From positions 62,001 through 126,000 of the forward strand of contig CAYNNQ010000001.1 in assembly GCA_964398785.1 (NCBI GenBank): a stretch of 64,000 nt of DNA. The letters run 5' to 3'. Every line of letters begins with the position of its first letter. Positions within the stretch are counted from its first letter, which is position 1. Positions 16,146 through 25,386 of this stretch are shown here, in pieces. This DNA comes from CAYNNQ01 sp964398785 (GTDB lineage: Bacteria; Desulfobacterota; Desulfovibrionia; Desulfovibrionales; Desulfonatronovibrionaceae). Made by a program: the position numbers and the translations under genes. A model generated the notes under the pieces. The model saw nothing but the letters and a program-made list of their open reading frames with translations, did no database searches and was not told the DNA's origin.

Positions 16146-18365
16146 CTACTTGGAAGTAAATATATATACTCCGGTCCATTCCTGAGGCGGATAGGCCACA
16201 AGCTCCTCCAGCCTGCGAAAATAGATCTCCAAAACCTTGTCGCCGGGATATCTTTCCCGCAGTTCGGAGCATATTTGGCGCGAGCCCTCGAACTCCCCTC
16301 CACGGTACAATTCTATCATCCGTTCGTACTCTTTTAAATAATCCAGGGGGCAATTTTCCTCCTTTTCCGCCAGGAGCTCGAATATGGCCACTGCCCTGTC
16401 CTTGCCCTTGACCCGGACCAAATCCAAACTCCGAAACCAGAACCGCTCCCCGGCCCGCTCCCGGGTGGACTCGCTGACTATGATCCGGGTCTGATACTCT
16501 TTGTTCAGACCTTCCAGTCTGGAGGCCAGATTTACATTGTCCCCCATAACAGTATAGTCGAACCTGTCCTCGGAGCCCATGTTTCCGGCCACCATATCCC
16601 CGGTGTTTATTCCCACCCCGATATCCAGTGGTTTGTTAAGGACCGTGGCCCATTCCCGGTTAAACTCCTGGAGCTCGCGGACCATGAAAAGCGCAGATGT
16701 GCATGCCTCTTGCGCGTGCTCTTCATAATACAGAGGCGCCCCGTAAACAGCCATAAGCGCATCGCCTATATACTTGTCCAAAAGACCGCGCCGACCGGTG
16801 ATAATCCTGGTCATACGCGTCAAAAAGGCGTTCAGCAAACGGACCAATTGTTCCGGATCCAGCTCCTCGGAGATAGAGGTAAAGCCACGGATATCCGAAA
16901 ACAGTACAGTAAGGAGCTGCTTGTCCCCGCCCAGACGCAATCTGTCCGGGTCGGCCACTACCTGCTGCACCACATGGGGATCCAGGTATTTACTAAAGGC
17001 CTTGCGTATCTTTCGCTTCTGCCGGTCAGCAAATACAAATCTGTACACCGTAAGCGCCAGATAGTTGCAGATAAACCCGAGAAGGGGGTAAACCAGACTC
17101 ACCCAGTAACGCCCTGCCGCCAGGAGATAATAATTGCCCACCACGTATCCGGTTCCGGCTCCGGCAAAAACAAGCAGAGAAAACACCGGATGCATACGCC
17201 ACAAAAACAGGGCACAAAAAAGGCTAAGGCCAATTATGGCCCCCAAGTCAAACAAGGGAGCCCAGTTAGGGCGGCTTATAAAATCCCGGGACAATATCTG
17301 GTCCAGTGCTGTGGCCTGAATCTCCAGACCGGGATAAGCCACTCCGGCGGGGGTCACTCGCAAGTCATACACCCCGGGGGCGGTTACCCCTATAAGAACG
17401 TATTTGTCCTTCAAGCGGGATTTTTGAAATTCCCCGCGCATGACCTCCCAGGCCGGATAGGTGGGGATCGTCCCCGCTGGTCCCCGAAAGTTGAGGAGCA
17501 TCCGCCCCCGTTCATCCGTGGGCACAAAAACATCCCCCACATCCACACCCATCATCCCCGCAGAGGAGATCATGATCGAGGGGATCGTTCCCGGATTGGC
17601 CCTCTGGGCCAGGGCTGCGGCCAAGGGCGCAAAGCTTTTTTGGTCGTGGGTAATGGCCAATTGATAACGCCGTATGGTGCCGTCATTGTCAGGGATAACA
17701 TTGAAATAGGCCTGTTTGTCCGCCGCCTTGGCCAAAACCGGGATATTGGTCCGGGCCTTGTAGCCGCGGGGGATTTCCAGGCGGACCTCCTTGTCCCCAC
17801 CAACTACCTTTTGTACCGGATACTGGGCAGCGCTTTTCAAGGTATTGCGCCCCCCTTGCGCTTCCGGATCCAGATTGAAGTAGTAGCCCAGGACATGAGG
17901 ACTCCCCGCCCCGCTCAAAGCCCTGGACAAAGCCAAATCCGGGCTGGCGGACCGCAAACGTTTGCGGATATAAGTCTTGAGGGAGGAGTTGGGGAGCAAA
18001 CCCAGCTTTCGGGCGCTTTTGGCCAGGTGGACCAGTTCTTTGCGGGCGGGGCTCTCTTGGGGATCAAAAAAACTTATATCAAATCCCACTGCCTGCGGAG
18101 AACAGGAATCAATTCGCCGGACCAGGTCGGCCATTACCGCCCGGGACCAGGGCCAGCGGCCAATTTTTTCCAGACTCTGTTCATCCACGGCCACGACCGC
18201 CACTTTCCCGGAAACCGGAAGTTCCCCCCTGGCCTGCAGGCGTAAATCGTATGACTTAAGCTCCAGAACATGCAAAAACCGGGGATCCAGGAAATAGCCC
18301 CAACAGACAAGCAAGGTGACGGCCACGGAAATAAAGGCCGGAGTCAACTTTTTCAGGTTAACCAT
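16146..18365 (-). CDS. CHASE2-domain class III adenylate/guanylate cyclase
   Basis: A 739-residue membrane receptor cyclase. After an N-terminal helix (about 10-28) comes a periplasmic CHASE2 sensor (about 35-340), then three hydrophobic segments (about 345-420) and a cytoplasmic cyclase domain (about 465-650). Both metal-binding Asp motifs (FSDIRGFTS and YIGDALMAVYG) and the transition-state Asn-Arg motif (NLASRLE) are present, so it should be active. It would make cAMP (or cGMP) in response to an unknown periplasmic signal. I chose the ATG at 18365, with GGAG 8 nt upstream; it overlaps the upstream gene by 8 nt. About 85 residues follow the cyclase domain. Confidence 0.93.
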   Translation of the reverse strand: MVNLKKLTPAFISVAVTLLVCWGYFLDPRFLHVLELKSYDLRLQARGELPVSGKVAVVAVDEQSLEKIGRWPWSRAVMADLVRRIDSCSPQAVGFDISFFDPQESPARKELVHLAKSARKLGLLPNSSLKTYIRKRLRSASPDLALSRALSGAGSPHVLGYYFNLDPEAQGGRNTLKSAAQYPVQKVVGGDKEVRLEIPRGYKARTNIPVLAKAADKQAYFNVIPDNDGTIRRYQLAITHDQKSFAPLAAALAQRANPGTIPSIMISSAGMMGVDVGDVFVPTDERGRMLLNFRGPAGTIPTYPAWEVMRGEFQKSRLKDKYVLIGVTAPGVYDLRVTPAGVAYPGLEIQATALDQILSRDFISRPNWAPLFDLGAIIGLSLFCALFLWRMHPVFSLLVFAGAGTGYVVGNYYLLAAGRYWVSLVYPLLGFICNYLALTVYRFVFADRQKRKIRKAFSKYLDPHVVQQVVADPDRLRLGGDKQLLTVLFSDIRGFTSISEELDPEQLVRLLNAFLTRMTRIITGRRGLLDKYIGDALMAVYGAPLYYEEHAQEACTSALFMVRELQEFNREWATVLNKPLDIGVGINTGDMVAGNMGSEDRFDYTVMGDNVNLASRLEGLNKEYQTRIIVSESTRERAGERFWFRSLDLVRVKGKDRAVAIFELLAEKEENCPLDYLKEYERMIELYRGGEFEGSRQICSELRERYPGDKVLEIYFRRLEELVAYPPQEWTGVYIFTSK

Positions 18366-18990
18366 CGCCGTTCTCCGAGGCCAAAGCAGCCCGGACACGG
18401 AATTCGCACTCAAACATATCCGGGGCCTCGCTCCCCCCTTCCACCAATGTGGTCCGCATCACCTTGTGTAGGAAATCGCGCAAAAAAAGACGGAAATCTT
18501 TTCCTCCGCCCATGTCCCGTATATAATAGTCCCGAAGCCGCCCATCCCTTCCGGCCTGAAAGACCACCACCGCATAGCCCGGGGCCTGCGGCCGGGTCGA
18601 GTTCCACACCCGCATCACCCCGGCCTTATACGCACGCAACCTGGAAGCCATCTCCGGATCATCCATACAGAGCCGGCTTTGGCGGTCCAAGCCGGAACCG
18701 TCCTTCAATGTGCCCCTTCCAGTCAATTTGGATACAGGCGGTAACTTATCTTTTCTTTCCCTATTGCGCCTGATCTCCCGGCGTAATTTGTGCATATCTT
18801 TCAACTCCAGGGAAAGCTCCGGAGATTCCGCGTTTTGCCCGGAATCCTTTTCATCCGCCATCCCCGTTGGTCCCCAGGAGGCCATAGCCATGGATAAAAA
18901 AAAGGCATGCAAGATAAATGAGCCCGCAACCCCCCAAAAGAGGAGGTGCCCATACATGCCTTTTTCCCGCGCCCCAGGCCACTCCATCAT
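18358..18990 (-). CDS. TonB/TolA-like membrane-anchored periplasmic protein
   Basis: About 210 residues. One N-terminal membrane segment (LLFWGVAGSFILHAFFLSMA) is followed by a charged, Lys/Arg-rich linker and a C-terminal domain with the pattern of TonB/TolA C-terminal folds (VMRVWNSTRP, YAVVVFQAGRDGRLRDYYI, then a helix). No ExbB/ExbD genes lie near it, so an energy-transducing role is not shown. Two adjacent ATG codons at 18990 and 18987 are both possible starts. It lies between the HD hydrolase and the CHASE2 cyclase in one operon, and its stop overlaps the cyclase start. Confidence 0.65.
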   Translation of the reverse strand: MMEWPGAREKGMYGHLLFWGVAGSFILHAFFLSMAMASWGPTGMADEKDSGQNAESPELSLELKDMHKLRREIRRNRERKDKLPPVSKLTGRGTLKDGSGLDRQSRLCMDDPEMASRLRAYKAGVMRVWNSTRPQAPGYAVVVFQAGRDGRLRDYYIRDMGGGKDFRLFLRDFLHKVMRTTLVEGGSEAPDMFECEFRVRAALASENGDG

Positions 18991-19021
18991 ACCCCATCCA
19001 TTGCCTCTTAGGAACAAGCGC

Positions 19022-19621
19022 TCATTCCCTGCCGTTCCCTTTGGTCCACCAGGAATAGTCGGCCTGATTGAACCACCAATCCGAAGAATCCGTGTCCATG
19101 ATCTGCTCGGCCAACAAGCCCCCGGCCTCGGTACGCAACCGCTCCCGGGCATATTCCAGCCACTTTTCCGCCGCCTTGTTGCCTACTTCCAACTGCTCCT
19201 TGAGCTCCAGGATAAAATCAAGCTGATCCGCATCCTGGGCCAGCATCGCCTCCGGGGAATCATTCTCCTCCAGATCAGCGCACAAGGCAACTACCTCGGA
19301 TTCCACCCCGGTACCACTCAAAGAATCCTGCAAGGCCCTGTTCTCATCGCTGGAATTATACAACCTGTTTACATAATTAAAATCCCCGGTACGGGCCTCG
19401 TGCAGGTCATGAAACAGACACATGACCACGGTCTTATATCTGTCGGCCCCGTTTAACCGGGCCAGGACAAATCCGATGACCGCGGTCCTGAAAGAGTGCT
19501 CGGCCACATTCTCTTTGCCGCTGCCCAGAAATTGATACCCCGTGCGCGGAGTCTTCTTGAGCATGCCCACTTCAAAGAAAAAGTCCGCCAGTCGCTTCCA
19601 ATCCGTTTCTGTTCCGGACAT
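19022..19621 (-). CDS. HD-domain hydrolase (YfbR/HDDC2-like nucleotidase)
   Basis: A 199-residue single HD domain. Metal ligands are visible in VAEHSFRTA (first His), FHDLHEARTGD (HD pair) and, near residue 125, the Asp of AQDADQLDF. Proteins with this arrangement include the 5'-deoxynucleotidase YfbR and eukaryotic HDDC2, which remove phosphate from dNMPs. It starts 4 bp after the argJ stop, so it is in the same operon. The substrate is inferred from family resemblance. Confidence 0.85.
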   Translation of the reverse strand: MSGTETDWKRLADFFFEVGMLKKTPRTGYQFLGSGKENVAEHSFRTAVIGFVLARLNGADRYKTVVMCLFHDLHEARTGDFNYVNRLYNSSDENRALQDSLSGTGVESEVVALCADLEENDSPEAMLAQDADQLDFILELKEQLEVGNKAAEKWLEYARERLRTEAGGLLAEQIMDTDSSDWWFNQADYSWWTKGNGRE

Positions 19622-19625
19622 CGTT

Positions 19626-20804
19626 TCAAGTCCTGTATTCCGCGTTTATATTCACGTATTCATGGGTTAGATCCGAAGCCTGCAGGGTGTACTCCCCGGG
19701 GCCCGAGCCCAGTTCTATATATAAATCTATTTGAGAACAACGTAAAAAGCGAGCAAAAGCTGCATCTATATCCATTTCCGCGGGCCTCCCCTTTTCAAAA
19801 ATGCACAAAGGACCAATAAACACCCGAACCTCTTGGGGAGAGAAATCCGCTCCGCAACGGCCCAATGCGGCCACTATCCGCCCCCAATTGGGGTCATTGC
19901 CGTACATGGCGGTCTTGACCAGGGGAGAATTGCCCACAGCCCGGGCCGCACTCTCAGCTTGCTGATTATCCCCGGCTCCGGCCACCCGGATATTTAAAAC
20001 CTTTGTTCCCCCTTCCGCGTCCTGGACAATCTGGTGAGCCAGGTCCCGGCAGACATTTTCCAGGGCAGCATACAGGTCCTGTTCGTCCTTGCCCCGGATA
20101 TCCCCGCAGCCAGCTCCATTGGCCAGTGCCAGGACGCAGTCATTGGTACTGCTGTCTCCGTCCACGGTTATGGAGTTGAAGCTCTTTTCGGTGGCGGAAC
20201 AGAGCATTTCCTGCCACAAGCCGGGTTCCACAAGGGCGTCGCAAAGGACAAACCCCAGCATGGTGGCCATATTCGGACAGATCATGCCCGCTCCTTTGGC
20301 CAGTCCAAGAATCCGCGTCTCCCCGCCGGAGACCTCCACCCGTTCTCCGGAAAGCTTGGGGAACTTGTCCGTGGTGGTTATGGCCCGGGCCGCATCAGCC
20401 GCACCTGACCGGCCAGTGGCCAGTCCCGGAAGAGCCCTTTCCAGGGCGGGCATGGGCAAAGGCTCCCCGATGACCCCAGTAGAGGCGGGCAAAATCTCCT
20501 CCGGACCCAGGGAAAACTCCCTGGCCACAAGCTCCGTACTCCGGCGGCAATCTGCTACACCCTGCTCACCGGTGCAGGCATTGGCCTGCCCGGAATTGAC
20601 GAGGACAGCTCGAATGCCCGGGAAACTCTGAATCCGTTCCCGAGCCACAATAACCGGCGCAGCCTGGAACCGGTTGCGGGTAAACACCCCGGCAGGCACT
20701 GCAGGCAAGTGGCTTAGCATAAGAGCCAGATCGTCACGTCCTGTATAGCGCAGCCCCCCGCCGTGTGTAAAAAATTCATATCCCTCCGGGACAGTCAACT
20801 GCAC
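19626..20804 (-). CDS. argJ: Bifunctional ornithine acetyltransferase / N-acetylglutamate synthase
   Basis: A 392-residue enzyme of the cyclic arginine pathway that transfers acetyl from N-acetylornithine to glutamate. The self-cleavage site with its nucleophilic Thr lies in ICPNMATMLGF, and GDSSTNDCVLALANG and GNDPNWGRIVAALG are family signatures. It starts with GTG at 20804, supported by GGGAGG 5 nt upstream. It is 87 bp downstream of secA and heads the argJ-HD-TonB-like-cyclase run. Confidence 0.96.
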   Translation of the reverse strand: MQLTVPEGYEFFTHGGGLRYTGRDDLALMLSHLPAVPAGVFTRNRFQAAPVIVARERIQSFPGIRAVLVNSGQANACTGEQGVADCRRSTELVAREFSLGPEEILPASTGVIGEPLPMPALERALPGLATGRSGAADAARAITTTDKFPKLSGERVEVSGGETRILGLAKGAGMICPNMATMLGFVLCDALVEPGLWQEMLCSATEKSFNSITVDGDSSTNDCVLALANGAGCGDIRGKDEQDLYAALENVCRDLAHQIVQDAEGGTKVLNIRVAGAGDNQQAESAARAVGNSPLVKTAMYGNDPNWGRIVAALGRCGADFSPQEVRVFIGPLCIFEKGRPAEMDIDAAFARFLRCSQIDLYIELGSGPGEYTLQASDLTHEYVNINAEYRT

Positions 20805-20891
20805 GTTAGCCTCCCATATCTTTTGGCTCTTGGCCGTTGCTTTGTGCCTCGACGGACCAAGATTTCTGGGTCCTCTTTGATGTGGATTTTT

Positions 20892-23411
20892 CTATCTGCC
20901 GCAGCACTTTTTGTACTTCTTGCCGCTTCCGCAGGGGCAGGGCTCGTTGCGTCCCACCTTGGGGGATTGACGCCGGACCGGCTCCGGCTTGCCCCCGCCG
21001 GTGGCGTCGCCTCCACCCGCATACTGCACATTGGACTGTTCCTCGTGCTGGAACTCCGCTTCGCTGGGCTCAGCCTGAATCCTGAGCCGGCAAAGATCCC
21101 GCAGGGTGCTTTCCTTGATCCGGACCAGAAGTTCCTGAAACATGTCAAAGCCTTCCCGCTTGTATTCCTGTTTGGGATCCTTTTGAGCCAATCCGCGTAG
21201 TCCAATGCCTTCCTTGAGGTGGTCCATGTTCAGCAAGTGTTCTTTCCAGTTCTTGTCCAGGTTTTCCAGAAGGAAAAAGCGGACCACCTCGTGATAATAG
21301 TCCCCGGCATCTGCCTTGAGTTTCTCCAATTTGGCCCGCACCCGCCTGGAGGCCTCTTCGCGGGAAATAAGCTCCTTTTCCAAGGCCTTGCGGTTTAGAT
21401 CAAACACCTCTTCTAACCGGGAAGCAATCAGATGTTTGGTCTCCTGATCCACTTCCCCTTTCCCTTTCCCGGATTCTTCCAAGGGAGAATATATATCCGC
21501 CAAGAGATCATCTATAAACTCATCCAAAAGGTCCACCAAGTCATCGGCCTGCATTATCTCCTTGCGCTGGGCATAGATGACCTCCCTTTGCTGGTTCATG
21601 ACATCGTCATACTCTAAAAGCTGCTTGCGGATTTCGAAATTGTGCCCCTCCACCCGGCGCTGGGCGTTCTCTATAGCCCGGGAAATCATTTTGTTCTCTA
21701 TAGCCTGTCCCTCATCCATGCCCATTTTGTCCATCAGCCCGGAAATACGCTCCGAACCGAAAAGGCGTAAGAGATCATCGTCCAGGGCCAGGTAGAATCG
21801 GGAGGAACCAGGGTCCCCCTGGCGTCCGGCACGGCCGCGCAGCTGATTGTCGATACGCCGGCTTTCGTGCCGTTCCGTGCCCAGTATATGCAGACCACCC
21901 AATTCTCGCACGCCTTCGCCCAAAACTATGTCCGTACCCCGGCCGGCCATATTGGTGGCAATGGTCACCCGGCCCTTTTCCCCGGCGCTGGCTATGATCT
22001 GGGCCTCTTTCTCGTGCTGTTTGGCGTTTAACACCTCGTGGGGCACCCGCATTTTTTTCAGCATACCGGCAAGCTTTTCCGAATTCTCGATGGAAGTGGT
22101 GCCCACGAGTACCGGCTGTCCCTTATTATAAAGTCCTCTTATTTCCTCGGCGATGGCCTTGTACTTCTCATCCTGGGTACGGTAGACCATGTCCGGGTGA
22201 TCCACCCGGATCATGGGCTCGTGCGTGGGAATTACCGCGACATCCAAATTATAGATCTGCTTGAATTCCACTGCCTCCGTGTCCGCGGTCCCGGTCATGC
22301 CGGCCAGCTTATCATACATGCGGAAATAATTCTGGAAGGTTATGGAAGCCAGGGTCTGATTTTCCGCTTCCACCTCTACATTTTCCTTGGCCTCCAGGGC
22401 TTGGTGCAGTCCCTCGCTGAAACGGCGCCCGGGCATCAGCCTCCCGGTAAATTCATCCACAATAATAACTTGGTCATCCTTAACGATATAATCCACATCC
22501 CTGCTGAAAAGATTATGCGCTTTCAATGCCTGCAGGATATGATGCTGATAGCTTATATTCTGGGGATCAAACAGATTACCTACTTCCAGGATATCCTCGC
22601 ATTTCTGCACGCCCTCGTCGGTCAAGGAAACGCTTTTGGCCTTTTCATCTACGTTAAAGTCCTCCTCGCGTTTCAGATAGGGGATTATACGATCAATCTC
22701 CGCATACATGGAGGTGTTCTCATCCGAGGGGCCGGAGATGATAAGCGGGGTCCGGGCCTCATCAATCAAAATGGAGTCCACTTCGTCCACAATGGCGTAG
22801 TGCAGTTCCCTCTGCACCAACTGATCCGAATAAAATTTCATGTTATCCCGCAAATAATCAAACCCGAACTCATTGTTCGTTCCATAGGTGATATCCGCGG
22901 CATAGGCCTCCTTGCGCTGCTCGTCATCCTGCTCGTTGGTCACCACGCCCACGCTCAGCCCCAGGAAATTGTACACCTGGCCCATCCACTCCGCGTCGCG
23001 CTGGGCCAGATAGTCATTGACCGTTATAACATGGGCGCCCTTGCCGGTCAGGGCGTTTAAGACCAGGGGGAGGGTGGCCACCAGGGTTTTTCCTTCACCG
23101 GTCTTCATCTCGGCTATCCTGCCTTGGTGCAAGACAATGCCCCCGATCAACTGCTCATCGAAATGGCGCAGCCCCAGCGCACGCCACGAGGCCTCCCGAA
23201 CCAGGGCAAAGACTTCCGGTAAAAGGCGGTCCACATCTCCGCCGTTACTCAACTCTTTACGCCATTTTTCAATCCTCTCCCGCATTTGGGCATCATCCAA
23301 CCCTTGCATTTCCGGTTCCAGGGCGTTTATGGCCCGAACCTGGGGCTGTAGCTTTTTTAAGTAGCGCTCGTTCTGGGTCCCAAAGACCCTCTTTACCATG
23401 TATGATATCAT
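20892..23411 (-). CDS. secA: Preprotein translocase ATPase SecA
   Basis: An 839-residue motor that pushes preproteins through SecYEG. It shows Walker A (MKTGEGKTLVA), the DEAD-like DEVDSILIDEARTP, the second ATPase half (TNMAGRGTDIVLGEG, RGRAGRQGDPGSS) and a C-terminal zinc motif (CPCGSGKKYKKCC) that binds SecB or lipids. I chose the ATG at 23411 with GAGG 5 nt upstream; the frame is open for 12 further residues without a ribosome site. The length is normal. It is transcribed from a promoter near 23513. Confidence 0.97.
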   Translation of the reverse strand: MISYMVKRVFGTQNERYLKKLQPQVRAINALEPEMQGLDDAQMRERIEKWRKELSNGGDVDRLLPEVFALVREASWRALGLRHFDEQLIGGIVLHQGRIAEMKTGEGKTLVATLPLVLNALTGKGAHVITVNDYLAQRDAEWMGQVYNFLGLSVGVVTNEQDDEQRKEAYAADITYGTNNEFGFDYLRDNMKFYSDQLVQRELHYAIVDEVDSILIDEARTPLIISGPSDENTSMYAEIDRIIPYLKREEDFNVDEKAKSVSLTDEGVQKCEDILEVGNLFDPQNISYQHHILQALKAHNLFSRDVDYIVKDDQVIIVDEFTGRLMPGRRFSEGLHQALEAKENVEVEAENQTLASITFQNYFRMYDKLAGMTGTADTEAVEFKQIYNLDVAVIPTHEPMIRVDHPDMVYRTQDEKYKAIAEEIRGLYNKGQPVLVGTTSIENSEKLAGMLKKMRVPHEVLNAKQHEKEAQIIASAGEKGRVTIATNMAGRGTDIVLGEGVRELGGLHILGTERHESRRIDNQLRGRAGRQGDPGSSRFYLALDDDLLRLFGSERISGLMDKMGMDEGQAIENKMISRAIENAQRRVEGHNFEIRKQLLEYDDVMNQQREVIYAQRKEIMQADDLVDLLDEFIDDLLADIYSPLEESGKGKGEVDQETKHLIASRLEEVFDLNRKALEKELISREEASRRVRAKLEKLKADAGDYYHEVVRFFLLENLDKNWKEHLLNMDHLKEGIGLRGLAQKDPKQEYKREGFDMFQELLVRIKESTLRDLCRLRIQAEPSEAEFQHEEQSNVQYAGGGDATGGGKPEPVRRQSPKVGRNEPCPCGSGKKYKKCCGR

Positions 23412-23512
23412 AATAACCTCATCCTCATTACTAAAACAAAAATCCATCCGCTGCCTGCAATAGCAGCCGGGGTGTTTGCACTTGATTAAACCGGTACAAG
23501 GAAGGACACTCT

Positions 23513-23518
23513 ATTATA
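23513..23518 (-). promoter_or_regulatory. Possible -10 element of the secA promoter
   Basis: A perfect TATAAT on the minus strand lies about 100 bp upstream of secA, preceded by GGTA. No good -35 hexamer is present at the expected distance, so this is a tentative call. The other sequence in the secA-ycaO gap (23519-23703) is A+T-rich, without clear sites. Confidence 0.35.
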
Positions 23519-23703
23519 TACCGGAAAAACTTTGAAAGCATATTACTGACTTGCCGGTTAGGCAAGACCGGGAATCTTGTCAAACCGGCCAAATCCAAAT
23601 ACCAAGGAACCAAACTAGGTCCCTTGCCTGTGGACTTTTAGTTTGCCGAAAAATCCATTTAATGTGACAAGGCGCAAAGCCGCCACCGACAGGGGAAAAA
23701 ACC

Positions 23704-25386
23704 ATGCAATATATCCTTGAACATGCCTCCACCCGGGGCACCACCGGGTATTTCCGGATCCGGCCGGCGAACGATCCCTCTTTGGAAGACTGTCTCCGAC
23801 ACCTAATCCGCCACCCATTGGACCTATTCATGCATCGATATGTCCAAGAAAAGCTCTGCGCACAAGGATCCGAACTGGGTCGCCTGGCTGCAAAATTCGA
23901 TCATCCGGTCCTGGAGGCACTACTTTTGGAAATCCGGCAAAATACAGTAAGCCTGGAACAGGAAGCGGACCACCTCCGAAGGTGGACCCCATTAGGGGCA
24001 ATCGACCTTTTGCAAAAAGAGGATAAGCAACCCCGGAACTGGATGGCCAAGCTCCGGGAGAATGTCTCCCGTCTTGCCCCCCTGCCGGAATTGGTAGCGG
24101 AAAAGGAGGCCTGTCAACTCCCCGCAACTCCCGCTGCTACCTTGGCGGATTTTTTGCCTATACACCCCGTGCCCCCCAAAACCAGTCCCCCGCCCCGGGA
24201 AATATCCGAAATAGCCGGATACAGGCTGCAAACATTGGGGGTGCTCACAGGTCGGGAAATGCGCCACGAAAATTCTCTCGCGCCCGTGGGCCTGACGCGG
24301 GGGTGGTTCTTACAGCGGGAAGTGCATAACCAGGAAATAAGCTATTCCCTGTACGGGACCCAAACCAGCTACGGACGCGGGACTGATCTGGAGTCGGCCC
24401 GTGTGGGACTGATTATGGAGATTGTGGAACGTTACTCCTCGTTTGCTTCCATGTTTAAGGAACGCATCCAGTATCTGAGCGGGAAAAACGAAATTATCCG
24501 CGGATCTTACTCCCGGTTTATCGCTCAGGGGGAAAACTGCCTTGACCCGGAAACAATGTTTCCAGATTATCCCTACCACGACGAGGAACTGACCTGGATG
24601 TACGGGCGGCAGACGGATCCAAACGGGCAGCGGGAGATACTTTTCCCAGTCCAATTGGCCTTTCTTTTCTCCAATCTGCACGAAAAGGCCCTTTTTGCCG
24701 CCCCACCCTCAACCGGACTCGCGGCAGGGATAACCGAGGAGCAGGCAAAACTAAACGCACTTTTGGAAGTACTTGAACGTGACGCCCTGGCCCTGGGGCT
24801 TTTCACACCAAAAGACTGCTTTCGCCTCCGATCCATCCCGGACTCGTTAAAGGAAAAAACAAAAAATACGGATGTAGTCCTTCAGGACATCTCCACTCCC
24901 TTGGGGATTCCGGCGTACAAGGCCTTTGTCCGGGACAGGGAGGGGACTTGTCATGCCGGGAGCAGCGCCCATCTCTGTGGGGCCCGGGCGGCTCTAAGCG
25001 CTATTATGGAGACCCCTCTACCCCCAGACCGAGAACTGCAAAAAAAGACGCTGGACTCGGAGATAGAAGAAAGAGAATGGGGCAACCTGCCGGATTATTC
25101 CAGCGGGGCCCCGCACAAGGATCTGGAGATATTGCTGCAGCTCTTGGTCCGCAACGGCTACCGCCCCATTTTTGCCGATCTCACCCGCCGCGATCTCGGT
25201 TTTCCGGTAGCGCGGGCCATTGTCCCCGGTCTGGAGCCAGGAACGGATTTCGACTCCTACCGCCGTACAACCCCGCGCCTATGGCAAAGCTACCGCAGCA
25301 AAACAAACCGCACCGAAAAAAGCGGGGCCAAAATCAGAACCGGACTACGGGATTCATTATCCCCTGGGGGTCGAATGCCTTCTTGA
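23704..25386 (+). CDS. Orphan YcaO-domain protein
   Basis: A 560-residue protein with a C-terminal YcaO domain (about residues 190-520) and an N-terminal domain of about 180 residues that I do not recognise. YcaO-type ATP-binding segments are visible: SYGRGTDLESARVGLIMEIVER (described as the Mg/ATP Glu helix, near residue 225) and GLAAGITEEQAKLNALLEVLERDA (near residue 340). YcaO enzymes use ATP to activate backbone amides for azoline, thioamide or amidine formation; E. coli YcaO is linked to ribosomal S12 methylthiolation. No ThiF/ocin partner, TfuA or precursor peptide is nearby. Its 3' end overlaps the convergent FAD oxidase by 53 bp. Confidence 0.88.
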   Translation: MQYILEHASTRGTTGYFRIRPANDPSLEDCLRHLIRHPLDLFMHRYVQEKLCAQGSELGRLAAKFDHPVLEALLLEIRQNTVSLEQEADHLRRWTPLGAIDLLQKEDKQPRNWMAKLRENVSRLAPLPELVAEKEACQLPATPAATLADFLPIHPVPPKTSPPPREISEIAGYRLQTLGVLTGREMRHENSLAPVGLTRGWFLQREVHNQEISYSLYGTQTSYGRGTDLESARVGLIMEIVERYSSFASMFKERIQYLSGKNEIIRGSYSRFIAQGENCLDPETMFPDYPYHDEELTWMYGRQTDPNGQREILFPVQLAFLFSNLHEKALFAAPPSTGLAAGITEEQAKLNALLEVLERDALALGLFTPKDCFRLRSIPDSLKEKTKNTDVVLQDISTPLGIPAYKAFVRDREGTCHAGSSAHLCGARAALSAIMETPLPPDRELQKKTLDSEIEEREWGNLPDYSSGAPHKDLEILLQLLVRNGYRPIFADLTRRDLGFPVARAIVPGLEPGTDFDSYRRTTPRLWQSYRSKTNRTEKSGAKIRTGLRDSLSPGGRMPS

